A stretch of 64,000 nt of DNA from Cryobacterium flavum. GTDB lineage: Bacteria > Actinomycetota > Actinomycetes > Actinomycetales > Microbacteriaceae. The stretch's first letter is position 1. Each line of letters begins with the position of its first letter. The notes beneath the pieces are model-generated. The model saw only the letters and a list, made by a program, of their open reading frames with translations, searched no databases and had not been told where the DNA came from. The position numbers were made by a program, and so were the translations under genes. This document shows positions 51,840 to 60,361 of this stretch, piece by piece. The stretch is from the NCBI RefSeq assembly GCF_900103805.1, contig NZ_FNIB01000010.1:49694-113693 (forward strand). The letters run 5' to 3'.

Positions 51840-54800
51840 GAGCTGACCTGCTTGATGACGTGGATTCGGCAGGACCCGTGGGACCGCGGGTCGAGGCAGT
51901 GCGAGGTGATCTCGGCGATGAAGGTGGCGCCGCCCATGCCCGTCGCGTCGGCACCGACCCGCTCGCGGAAAGCAACGAGCTGCTCCGGCGTGAAGGCGGG
52001 CTGGGTGGGATTGCGGTAATTCTGTTTGACCGTGCCGGACGAGACGATGACCAGGCGGGCCCCGGCCAGGTCCATATCCCCGGACACGCCCTCGATGACG
52101 CCGTCCTGGAACGCTAGCTGATAAGCGCCGAGTTGCGGATGCTCCGCGACGCCGACATCGCTGGTCGCGTCACCCTTGCCGGTTTTCAGGTCGACGATCA
52201 CGGCCCGGCCGTCGGCCTGGCGTTCCACCCGGTCGATGGTGCCGGAGAGCACGGCACCGCTCACCTCAAGCGTGAAGGTGCCCTCGGCGCTCAAAAGCTC
52301 ACCACCGCCGCGTTCGAAATCGAGCAGGTAGGAGGCGAGCCGGTCGGTGAGCTCCCTGGCTGCGACCTTCTGCACGCGCGACTGCCAGTCAGCGTCGAAG
52401 TCGAGCTCATTCCAGCGCGCCTCCACGCCCTGCCAGAGCGCTTCGGGCCGGCGATCGGTCGCGTCTTCCATGACCTTGTGAATGATCGTGCCGAGGTTCG
52501 CTGCGGTGTTCGAGCTGCCACCGCCGACCTGGCCGATCAGCCAGTGCAGCGGGCAGGTTTCGAAGGCCGCCATGCGCGACGGCGAGACCCGCACGGGCTC
52601 GTCGCCGGCCTCTGGATCGTTGAGCGGGCGCACGGTGCTGGGGTCGGTCAGCCCGTACCACTGGTCGGGCGCAGCGCCGGGCACGTTTTCGCTGGCCAGG
52701 CGGGCCAGCGTGGCCGCGGCATCCGCTGCCCGGGCGACCGTCTCGGAGTCGGTGCGAGCCGGCGAGCGGATGGCGCGGGTTAGGTCGCGGCGCAGCCGCC
52801 CGGCCAGGCCGCGCAGCGACAGGGGGTAGCGGCCAAGATCGTCAACGCCCAGGTCGGGCTCAGGCGCGGGCAGCAGGCGCAGAAACACCGAGGGTTCGTT
52901 CTCTTCATTGCTTACGGCGGTGACGAGCAGTTCGGTCGTGGCCCGGCTGGCGGCCTGGGCGAACATGCGCAGTTCGTCGTGGAGTACCTGGGTGCGGGCA
53001 GCGGTTCCGGCCAGCCCCGTATCGCCCTGTCCCGAAGCAACCAGGGCCAGGTCACCGGCGCCGAGCAGTGACCCGCGGATGCGCAGGTCGGGCCAGACGT
53101 TGGCCTGAACGCCGGCGAGCACGACGATGTCGAAATCCCGTCCGATGGTGCCGCTCGGCGTCGACACGATGACGGCAGCGCCGAGCGAGCGCGGCGCGAG
53201 GGTGTCTTCGGGCACATCCGTGTCGACGAGGTGTTCGAGGAACAATACCGGCGGGGCCGATGGCGTGCGCTCGACATAGCGCTGGGCGGCGGAGAACAGG
53301 GCGACGACGGCGTCGAGGTTGTGGTTGGCTTCGTCGGCGACGATTCCGGTTCCGGTGGACTGTTCTTTCCACTCTCGCTCGAGGCCGCTGCGCTGCCACA
53401 GGCCCCAGAGCAGTTCTTCGATGGTGGCGCCAGCGTCGTATTCGATTTTGGCCTGGCGCAGGCTGGCTCCGCAGCCGGCCGCACGGCGGGCGGTGCGGTT
53501 GTCGATGGTGAGGAGCAGCTCGGGGTCGAGGAGGGCGGCAACGAGCAGGTCGTCAGCGCTGCGCGGTTCGGCGTTGTCAGTGGCCAGCTCCTGTTGGCGC
53601 AGCGCTGCGCGCAGCCGGCGCAGGGTGATCGGGTCGAGTCCGCCGAGCGGGCCGCGCAGCAGCAGGGTCGCTGCTTCCGGGGCGAGCGGCTTACGGCCGA
53701 GGGTTACTTCGAGGGCCAGGATGAAGGCCCGCACCGCGTACTCGTCGCGCAGCGCGGTGCTCGCCGTCGAAATCTGGGTCGGCACTTCTAGGGCTGCGAG
53801 CCCCTTGGAGATCGAAGGGACCAGCGACCCGGTGCGCACGATCACGGCCATGCGGGACCACGGAATGTCGTCGATCACGTGGCGTTCGCGCAGCAGCCGG
53901 GCGATCACAGCGAGCTGATCGGCCGGGCTGCTGGCAACGACGGTGTGCACGGATTGGTCGAGATATTCGCCCGGAACGGCCGCCACACTCGTCTGTTCGA
54001 TCGTGGCCGGTTCGATGCTGGCTTGTTCGATGCTGGCCGCGGCACGCTGGGTTCCAGCCGCCGCCGCCCCGATCCGGCTGGTGATCTCCGCGACGACACG
54101 ACGGATGCCCGACCCGTGCCGGTAGACCGTCCCCAGCACGATCGGCGCGGCCACCCGGCCGCCGTCTGCGGGCACGCCGGGACGCAGGTACGAGCCGAGA
54201 CGGCCCAGGGCATCCGGGTGGGCACCGTGGAACGAGCCGGTGCTGATGTCGGGGTCGCCGACGGCGACGATCGCTACCCCGCGCGCCTGAAACTGGGCGA
54301 GCAGGGTGAGCGTGGCCTGGGTGACCTCCTGCGCATCGTCGAGCACAATCAAGCGCAAGCCGGCCAGCGAACCGAGTGTTGCAACGCCCGCCATTCCTGC
54401 CTCGGCACCGGCCACGATCGCGGCGGCATAGCGGGCAAGCTCGGTGGAGTCGAACTGGCCCGGGCGAGCCTGGTCTTTGGCCTCCTCGTAGCCGCGAATG
54501 AACTCGGCCGCCGCAACCCACTCCGGCCGACCGAGGCCGAAACGCTCGAGCTGGCCAGGGGTCACCCCGTATTCCACCGCTCGCATCATGAGGTCGCGCA
54601 GTTCGGTGCGAAAACCGCGCAGGCGGCGCACGTCGGCACCGAGCGTGGCCGGCCAGGCCGGCCCTGCTCCGTCGTCGAGGTGGCCCTGCAGCAGTTCGGC
54701 GATGATCTGGTCTTGCTCGCCACCGGTGAGCAGCGTGGGCGGAGGATCACCGGCCTGGGCCACGGCGGAACGCACAATCTGAAAGGCCACCGAGTTGGCG

Positions 54801-55057
54801 CTGCGAGCCAGCGGACCGTTGGTGGGCACACCGAGGCGCAGTGCGAGCCGGTCGCGCAGGGCTGTGGCACCGGCGCGGGTCGGCACCAGCACCAGAACCT
54901 CGCTCGGCGAATAGCCACGGTTCAAGACCCGATCGGCCACGAGTTCGACGAGCGTCATGGTCTTGCCGCTGCCTGGCGCGCCGATCACCGCGCCACTCAC
55001 CCCGTCGGGGAGGTCGAGAACGGCCTGCTGGGCGGCATCAAGGTCGAGGTTGGTCAC
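51836..55057 (-). CDS. adnA: AdnA-like helicase-nuclease subunit
   Basis: Partner of AdnB, upstream in the operon as in mycobacteria (Rv3202c). The 1073 residues carry Walker A VIGAPGSGKTMT (near residue 24). The motif II region reads IVLDDAQEVT (near 238, DDAQ rather than DEXQ). A run of three 5-residue repeats (SIEQA-SIEPA-TIEQT) lies near 340, and the C-terminal RecB-type nuclease has FETCPLHWLIGQ (near 835) and VIVDLKTGKGD (near 960). Cys in FETC and in HCLDPRSHGSC near the end may hold an Fe-S cluster, as in AddB-like nucleases. ATG 55057 start. Confidence 0.88.
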   Translation of the reverse strand: MTNLDLDAAQQAVLDLPDGVSGAVIGAPGSGKTMTLVELVADRVLNRGYSPSEVLVLVPTRAGATALRDRLALRLGVPTNGPLARSANSVAFQIVRSAVAQAGDPPPTLLTGGEQDQIIAELLQGHLDDGAGPAWPATLGADVRRLRGFRTELRDLMMRAVEYGVTPGQLERFGLGRPEWVAAAEFIRGYEEAKDQARPGQFDSTELARYAAAIVAGAEAGMAGVATLGSLAGLRLIVLDDAQEVTQATLTLLAQFQARGVAIVAVGDPDISTGSFHGAHPDALGRLGSYLRPGVPADGGRVAAPIVLGTVYRHGSGIRRVVAEITSRIGAAAAGTQRAAASIEQASIEPATIEQTSVAAVPGEYLDQSVHTVVASSPADQLAVIARLLRERHVIDDIPWSRMAVIVRTGSLVPSISKGLAALEVPTQISTASTALRDEYAVRAFILALEVTLGRKPLAPEAATLLLRGPLGGLDPITLRRLRAALRQQELATDNAEPRSADDLLVAALLDPELLLTIDNRTARRAAGCGASLRQAKIEYDAGATIEELLWGLWQRSGLEREWKEQSTGTGIVADEANHNLDAVVALFSAAQRYVERTPSAPPVLFLEHLVDTDVPEDTLAPRSLGAAVIVSTPSGTIGRDFDIVVLAGVQANVWPDLRIRGSLLGAGDLALVASGQGDTGLAGTAARTQVLHDELRMFAQAASRATTELLVTAVSNEENEPSVFLRLLPAPEPDLGVDDLGRYPLSLRGLAGRLRRDLTRAIRSPARTDSETVARAADAAATLARLASENVPGAAPDQWYGLTDPSTVRPLNDPEAGDEPVRVSPSRMAAFETCPLHWLIGQVGGGSSNTAANLGTIIHKVMEDATDRRPEALWQGVEARWNELDFDADWQSRVQKVAARELTDRLASYLLDFERGGGELLSAEGTFTLEVSGAVLSGTIDRVERQADGRAVIVDLKTGKGDATSDVGVAEHPQLGAYQLAFQDGVIEGVSGDMDLAGARLVIVSSGTVKQNYRNPTQPAFTPEQLVAFRERVGADATGMGGATFIAEITSHCLDPRSHGSCRIHVIKQVSS
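53996..54040. repeat. Three tandem 15-base repeats inside adnA
   Basis: Units at 53996-54010, 54011-54025 and 54026-54040 all begin TTCGAT; the second and third differ at only two positions. On the minus strand they encode SIEQA-SIEPA-TIEQT. A small in-frame minisatellite in a probable surface loop. Confidence 0.6.
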
Positions 55058-55152
55058 ATTTCAACGGTAACGGGTTGCGCCGACAGTGAAATCGGTCAGG
55101 GCTGGTCTGCGTTCTGTCGTACTCTGGGCGCAAGGCTACGAAAGGCAGTTCG

Positions 55153-55377
55153 GTGGATATTCGCATTGGTATTTTCAACTCTCCCCGGGAGATTGGTTTT
55201 GAGACTTCGCAGCCAGCGACCGAGATTGAGGAGACCGTTGCGGCGGCCCTCTCCGGTCAGACCGGCTACCTGAAGCTCAGCGACAGCAAGGGTCGCGTCT
55301 ACATCGTTCCGACCGTGGGCCTGGCCTACGTCGAACTCGGCAGCGAAGAGTCACGCCGCGTCGGTTTCGTCGCTTAA
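55153..55377 (+). CDS. DUF3107 family protein
   Basis: The 74-residue protein begins at GTG 55153 with AAAGGCAG upstream. DIRIGIFNSPREIGFETSQ followed by GRVYIVPTVGLAYVELGSEE is the full DUF3107 pattern. It is universally conserved in actinobacteria next to the adn/rhlE block (Rv3208A in M. tuberculosis). The function is unknown. It reads away from adnA and into the small membrane-protein gene 5 bases downstream. Confidence 0.88.
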   Translation: MDIRIGIFNSPREIGFETSQPATEIEETVAAALSGQTGYLKLSDSKGRVYIVPTVGLAYVELGSEESRRVGFVA

Positions 55378-55382
55378 CGCAC

Positions 55383-55691
55383 ATGGAACTGCTGTTCGTC
55401 GCGCTGTTCGGCGCGGTCATCGGCCTCGCCGCGCGGTATTTTCTGCCCGGGCGGTCCACCCAGGGTTCGGTGCTGGTTCCGGCGATCGGAACGGTCGCGG
55501 CATCCGCGGTCTGGGTCGGGCTGACCTGGCTCGGCTGGGATTGGGCCGGCGGGTGGATCTGGTGGGTGTCTCTCGGGGCCGCCGCCGCTGCATCCGTTGT
55601 GCTGAACCTGGTGATTAGTCGACGACGTATTCACGCCGACCAGCGGATGCTGCAACTCCTCGCCAAAACCGGCTCGCCCGACACCGCGTAG
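55383..55691 (+). CDS. Small membrane protein
   Basis: The 102-residue protein has three hydrophobic segments (FVALFGAVIGLAARYFL, VLVPAIGTVAASAVWVG and WWVSLGAAAAASVVLNLVI) and a basic RRRIHADQRMLQLL tail. No family that I recognise. ATG 55383 follows the DUF3107 stop by 5 bases, so the two are probably co-translated. Confidence 0.6.
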   Translation: MELLFVALFGAVIGLAARYFLPGRSTQGSVLVPAIGTVAASAVWVGLTWLGWDWAGGWIWWVSLGAAAAASVVLNLVISRRRIHADQRMLQLLAKTGSPDTA

Positions 55692-55706
55692 CGTTCGGGG
55701 CGCTCG

Positions 55707-56435
55707 CTAGGCAGTGAGGCCGAGTCCGTCCATGCGGCGGGTGTGTGCGGCGATGAGCTCGGTGAAGACCGGTTCGATGCGCGCCTCGGCTCCGTCGCCT
55801 CGGTCAGTACCAGGATCGGCGGCTGGCATCGCCGACCGGGCCACGAGCAGGGTGTCTCCGACGAGTCGGCGACCCCACATGGCCAGCCGGGATCCGAGCG
55901 CCACGTCGTTTTCGATGGCGGTCTGCAGTTCGTGCACGAGCACGTCGGTGCCGGAATCCTCGCCGAGCAGCTGCGCCACCCGCGGGCCGATGTCGCGCGG
56001 CAGGCCGTCAGAGAGTCGAATGAAGAAGTCGTCGAGAAGACCGCCGGCGAGGTAGCAGCTCAGCAGCAGCTCGTGCCAGTTCGCACCGCTGGTCTTCTGG
56101 CGAAACTCATCGAGGCCGGCGACGAACGGGGCCATCTCGGTGGCTGGCTCGTGCCCGCGGCGACGAATCTCGGTGATCAGGCCGTGATGCTTGCTCAGGG
56201 CCCGACCGGCGGCGGCGCTGAGGCCTTCCTTCACGGCGAGGTTCGGCGCTGTCGCCACGGCGCGGGCCAGGCTTTCGAACTCGCCGAGCTCGCAGTAGGC
56301 GGCCTGGCCGAGAAAATGCTGCACACCGGGAGCGAGGGAACTGATGTCCACTTTTTCGGTTGGCTGGAGCGCCCCGCGGGCGGAAAGCCGGGGAGCTTCA
56401 TTGCGCTGCGGGCGCCGACCGAACCACGTGACCAC
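55707..56435 (-). CDS. Ferritin-like fold protein (Rv3210c-like)
   Basis: The 242-residue, mostly helical protein has GQAAYCELGEFESLARAVA (near residue 43-61), KHHGLITEIRRRG (near 82), and ELLLSCYLAGGLLDDFFIRLSDG (near 120-143). Its E/H spacing resembles a ferritin-like diiron protein, although I cannot confirm every ligand. In M. tuberculosis a homologue stands next to rhlE, as here. The start at 56435 is a GTG. The function is unknown. Confidence 0.72.
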   Translation of the reverse strand: MVTWFGRRPQRNEAPRLSARGALQPTEKVDISSLAPGVQHFLGQAAYCELGEFESLARAVATAPNLAVKEGLSAAAGRALSKHHGLITEIRRRGHEPATEMAPFVAGLDEFRQKTSGANWHELLLSCYLAGGLLDDFFIRLSDGLPRDIGPRVAQLLGEDSGTDVLVHELQTAIENDVALGSRLAMWGRRLVGDTLLVARSAMPAADPGTDRGDGAEARIEPVFTELIAAHTRRMDGLGLTA

Positions 56436-56580
56436 GGGCTTAGCTTAGGACAGCGCGCCTGTGGCCGCGGTACAGGCGGGGCAGTAAGGTGGAATTACGT
56501 CGCCGGCAAGGATCGGCGGCCGCTGCCCGAGACGCAAAAACGGGCGCACTTCGCTTCCAGTTAATGACAGGCATACATTC

Positions 56581-58155
56581 GTGACTTTCTCCGAACTTAA
56601 TATTGACCAGGACATGGTCGACTCCCTTGCAGCCAAGGGCATCCTCGAACCGTTCCCCATTCAGACCCAGACCATCCCCCTCGCCCTGGCCGGCCAGGAC
56701 ATCATCGGCCAGGCCAAGACCGGCACCGGCAAGACCTTCGGTTTCGGCCTTCCGGTCATTCAGCGCCTCGGCCTCGACCCCGAGCCCGGCGTGCAGGCAC
56801 TCATCGTCGTTCCAACCCGAGAACTGTGCGTTCAGGTTTCCGAGGACCTCGAGCTCGCTGCGGCCGGCCGTAACACCAAGATCGTCTCCATCTACGGCGG
56901 CAAGGCCTACGAGGGACAGATCGAACAGCTCAAGGCTGGCGCGCAGATCGTGGTCGGCACCCCCGGGCGCCTGCTCGACCTGGCCAGCCAGCGTCTGCTC
57001 ACCCTTGCCAACGTGCGCGAGATGGTGCTCGACGAGGCCGATAAGATGCTCGACCTCGGTTTTCTCTCCGACATTGAGAAGCTGTTCTCGCAGACGCCGT
57101 CCACTCGCCACACCATGCTGTTCTCGGCGACGATGCCCGGGCCGATCGTGGCCCTCGCCCGTCGCTTCATGAACCGCCCGATCCACATTCGTGCGACCGA
57201 CCCCGACGAAGGCCTCATGCAGGCCAACATCGAGCACCTCGTCTACCGTGCCCACAACATGGACAAGGACGAGGTCATCGGCCGCATCCTCATGGCCGAG
57301 GGCCGCGGCAAGACCATCATCTTCACCCGCACGAAGCGCGCCGCCGCGAAGCTCGTCGAAGAACTCGGCGACCGCGGCTTCAATGCCACGGCCGTGCACG
57401 GCGACCTCAACCAGGAACAGCGCGAACGCGCCATGGCCAGCTTCAAGAGCGGCAAGAAAGAAATCCTGATCGCAACGGATGTCGCTGCTCGCGGTATCGA
57501 CGTCGAAGACGTCACCCACGTGATCAATCACACCATTCCCGAAGACGAGAAGGCATACCTGCACCGCGTCGGTCGCACCGGCCGCGCCGGCAAGACCGGA
57601 ATCGCCGTCACCTTCGTCGACTGGGACGACCTGCACAAGTGGTCGCTGATCAACAAGGCGCTGGACTTCGGCCAGCCCGAACCGATGGAAACCTACTCTT
57701 CGTCGCCGCACCTCTACACCGACCTGAACATTCCGGCCGGTTCCAAGGGCCGCCTGCGTGCAACCCCGGTTAAAGACGTCGCTGCTGGCGACACTCGCAC
57801 CGGTGGCGCCGGTCGCTCGGGCGGGGCACGCAGCGGCGCTGGCGGTCGCTCGGACTCCGGTCGGTCCGGCGGCGCACCGCGCGGTGGTCGATCCGAGGGC
57901 GGCCGCGGTCGTGGTGATTCCACCCGCGCAGCCGATCGGGCGGCAACGAGCCCGGTGACCACCGGCGCCGACGAAGGCCGGCCCGCCCGGTCGCGCACTC
58001 GCGTCAGTTCCAGCACCAATCCGGATGCCCCGGCCGCTACCCCGGCAGCCGGCACTCACGATGGCGGCGGAGCCGAGCACCACGACGGCAACAACGCGCC
58101 GCTGCGTCGCAGCCGCACCCGTCGTCGCTCACCGCAGACCGGCAGCAGCATCTAG
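56581..58155 (+). CDS. rhlE: DEAD-box RNA helicase (RhlE-like) with RGG-rich tail
   Basis: ATP-dependent RNA unwinding in RNA turnover or ribosome assembly. GTG 56581 start; 524 residues. Q-motif PFPIQTQTIPLAL (near residue 24), motif I AKTGTGKT (near 45), Ia PTRELC, Ib TPGRLLD (near 128), II LDEADKMLD (DEAD, near 154), III FSATMPG (near 182), V ATDVAARGIDVEDV (near 300), VI HRVGRTGRAGKTG (near 325). The tail (from about 395) is rich in GGR/SGG/RG repeats, typical of RNA-binding helicases. The 145-base leader is a candidate cold-responsive 5' region, not demonstrable here. Confidence 0.9.
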   Translation: MTFSELNIDQDMVDSLAAKGILEPFPIQTQTIPLALAGQDIIGQAKTGTGKTFGFGLPVIQRLGLDPEPGVQALIVVPTRELCVQVSEDLELAAAGRNTKIVSIYGGKAYEGQIEQLKAGAQIVVGTPGRLLDLASQRLLTLANVREMVLDEADKMLDLGFLSDIEKLFSQTPSTRHTMLFSATMPGPIVALARRFMNRPIHIRATDPDEGLMQANIEHLVYRAHNMDKDEVIGRILMAEGRGKTIIFTRTKRAAAKLVEELGDRGFNATAVHGDLNQEQRERAMASFKSGKKEILIATDVAARGIDVEDVTHVINHTIPEDEKAYLHRVGRTGRAGKTGIAVTFVDWDDLHKWSLINKALDFGQPEPMETYSSSPHLYTDLNIPAGSKGRLRATPVKDVAAGDTRTGGAGRSGGARSGAGGRSDSGRSGGAPRGGRSEGGRGRGDSTRAADRAATSPVTTGADEGRPARSRTRVSSSTNPDAPAATPAAGTHDGGGAEHHDGNNAPLRRSRTRRRSPQTGSSI

Positions 58156-58175
58156 CAGCTGATCAAATCATGAGG

Positions 58176-58190
58176 GCCCGGCATCCGGGC
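58176..58190. terminator. Weak hairpin after rhlE
   Basis: GCCCGG-CAT-CCGGGC, 6-base perfect stem, 21 bases past the rhlE stop. No T-run follows. The rest of the 121-base gap to the PHP gene holds nothing I recognise. Confidence 0.35.
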
Positions 58191-58276
58191 TGACACCGTT
58201 TCGACCGTGCCAGCCTGGGTCCGGGCATTTGTGTATTGGTGCCCCGGCATCCGCTATTGCGGTCAGCCGTTGAGAA

Positions 58277-59146
58277 TCAGCCGTAGACGGGAGCTGAGCC
58301 GCGCCCCTGCGCGATGATGCGGTCGAGCACCTCGGGGGCCGTCGTGTTCTCGCCGAGCCGGTTGGGCTTGCCTGTACCGTGGTAGTCGCTCGAGCCGGTG
58401 ACCAACAGCCCGAACTTGGCGGCGAGTTCGTACAGCCGAGCGGTGGGTTCCGGGTTGTTCTCACGGTGACCCAGTTCGAGGCCGAACAGGCCGGCACCCA
58501 CCATGGTCTTCAGCCGGGACTCTTCGACGACCTCATTGATGCCGCGCGTGGCGGGGTGCGCGATGACCGGCACTCCCCCGGCGGCACGCACCAGTTCGAT
58601 CGCGCGCAGCGGGTCGGGCGCGTAGTGCGGTTGAAAGTAGCCGGCTTTCCAGTGCAGAATATCGGCGAAGGCCGCGCTGCGGTTCCGGGCATGGCCGCGG
58701 GCCACGAGGGCGTCGGCGATGTGTGGCCGACCAACGGTGGCATCGGGGGTGGTCTGGGCGAGTACGTCGTCCCAGCTCAGGTCGTAGTCGACCCCGATGC
58801 GAGCGACCATCTGCTCGGCCCGGCTGAGCCTGGCCGCCCGCACCCTGGTCATCTCGGCCAGCAGGGCCGGATCGGTCGGGTCGAAGAGATATGCCAAAAG
58901 GTGCACACTCGCGTACTGTACCCGCGTGCTGAATTCCATTCCGGGAATAAGCGTGATTCGGTCGGTGCGCGCCGCAGCGGATGCCTCGGCCCAGCCGGCC
59001 GTGGAGTCGTGGTCGGTGAGGGCAATCGTGCCCAGGCCCGCAGCGGATGCCGCACGAACCAGCTCGGCCGGCGTCTCGGTACCGTCCGACACGCTGGAGT
59101 GCGCGTGCAGATCGATCGGACCCTGGAATTGCCGCGCGACTGCCAT
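58277..59146 (-). CDS. PHP-domain phosphoesterase (3',5'-nucleoside bisphosphatase/RNase AM-like)
   Basis: Metal-dependent phosphoesterase; 289 residues with metal-ligand motifs DLHAHSSVSDGTETP (near residue 12), LTDHDST (near 41), IPGMEFST (near 66), VIAHPAT (near 194) and GSSDYHGTGKP (near 253), the full PHP set. Homologues degrade short RNA and 3',5'-bisphosphonucleotides. ATG 59146 is preferred over GTG 59149 because TAGCAT lies 6 bases upstream, matching the local leaderless pattern. Confidence 0.85.
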   Translation of the reverse strand: MAVARQFQGPIDLHAHSSVSDGTETPAELVRAASAAGLGTIALTDHDSTAGWAEASAAARTDRITLIPGMEFSTRVQYASVHLLAYLFDPTDPALLAEMTRVRAARLSRAEQMVARIGVDYDLSWDDVLAQTTPDATVGRPHIADALVARGHARNRSAAFADILHWKAGYFQPHYAPDPLRAIELVRAAGGVPVIAHPATRGINEVVEESRLKTMVGAGLFGLELGHRENNPEPTARLYELAAKFGLLVTGSSDYHGTGKPNRLGENTTAPEVLDRIIAQGRGSAPVYG

Positions 59147-59234
59147 CACCCCATGCTAGTTGTCCACTTGAGCCCCCTCCTCTCTGCGCGAAGCGCTGGG
59201 GATTCCCCAGAATTCTCATCTACAGTTCAAAACA

Positions 59235-60275
59235 ATGTTCACGCGACTCTTCCGGGCACTGATTCTCATCGCTGCCGCCGTTTTCCTGCTGGTCCTGACC
59301 TGGCCGCAGGCGTTCGGCCTGCACAACACCTGGGTCGTCGCACACCTCGTGTCGTTTCGGGCGATCGCCGTGATCGGTGCGATCGTCGGCCTCGTGCTGT
59401 TCGGTCTGCTGCGCTTCATTCGGCCGCTGCGGCGAACCCTCGGCATGGTCATGGTGCTGCTCGCCCTGTTCGCCGTGGCCAATCTCGGTATTCTCGTCTC
59501 CCGCGGCTTCACCGCTGATACCGCCGATGTCAGTACGGCGCCAACTAGTTCCGCCGACTCCGTCACCGTGCTCAGCTGGAACACACTGGGAGACGCTCCG
59601 GGCGCCGCGGTCATCGCCGCGGAAGCGGTGGCTCAGAATGCCGACATCGTCACCCTGCCCGAAACAACAGAGGCGACCGGTGTCCTGATCGCCGAACTCA
59701 TGCGCGACGCCGGCCGGCCCATGTGGGTGCACACACTTGCCTTCGATCTGGTGTCGAAGGCTCGTTCCACCACCCTGCTGATCAGTCCGGAACTCGGCGA
59801 GTACGCCGTGAGCAACGCGGCCGGGTCCGGCCCGCCCGGAAACACCAACGTGCTGCCGACCGTTGTCGCCAAACCGGTGGACGGCAGCGGACCGACCATC
59901 GTGGCCGCACATGCCGTGGCCCCGATCCAGTATGAAATGTCGAACTGGCGCAGCGACCTCGACTGGCTCGCCACCCAGTGTCAGGCCGACAACGTGATCA
60001 TGGCGGGCGATTTCAACTCGACCCTCGATCACATGGCCGGCCGCGCCGGTGCGCCGGACGCTGTTCTCGGAAACTGCGGGGATGCCGCGCTATCGGCCGG
60101 CGCAGCGGCCGTCGGCACCTGGCCCACCAGCATTCCCGCGCTGCTCGGCAGCCCCATCGATCACGTCATGGCTACCCCGAACTGGCACGTGAGCGCGCTG
60201 CAGGTGATCGAGTCGCTCGACGGTGCCGGCAGCGATCACCGGCCGATCGTGGCCACGCTCACACCGGCCGCGTAG
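59235..60275 (+). CDS. Membrane-anchored endonuclease/exonuclease/phosphatase family protein
   Basis: The 346-residue protein has three N-terminal membrane helices (about residues 5-95, for example LFRALILIAAAVFLLVLTW), then an EEP domain with VTVLSWNTLGD (near 112), IVTLPETTE (catalytic Glu site, near 140), VIMAGDFNSTLDH (near 256) and AGSDHRPIVATLTP (near 335), matching the AP-endonuclease/exonuclease III fold. The substrate is outside the membrane and unknown. TACAGT lies 8 bases before ATG 59235. Confidence 0.83.
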   Translation: MFTRLFRALILIAAAVFLLVLTWPQAFGLHNTWVVAHLVSFRAIAVIGAIVGLVLFGLLRFIRPLRRTLGMVMVLLALFAVANLGILVSRGFTADTADVSTAPTSSADSVTVLSWNTLGDAPGAAVIAAEAVAQNADIVTLPETTEATGVLIAELMRDAGRPMWVHTLAFDLVSKARSTTLLISPELGEYAVSNAAGSGPPGNTNVLPTVVAKPVDGSGPTIVAAHAVAPIQYEMSNWRSDLDWLATQCQADNVIMAGDFNSTLDHMAGRAGAPDAVLGNCGDAALSAGAAAVGTWPTSIPALLGSPIDHVMATPNWHVSALQVIESLDGAGSDHRPIVATLTPAA

Positions 60276-60361
60276 ACCGCGCAGGCACCGGCATCCGGTC
60301 ATCGCAGCATCTGCGCCACGGTGATCGGCCGCCGCCCAGAGTGCGGTGCGAGAATGGTGCA

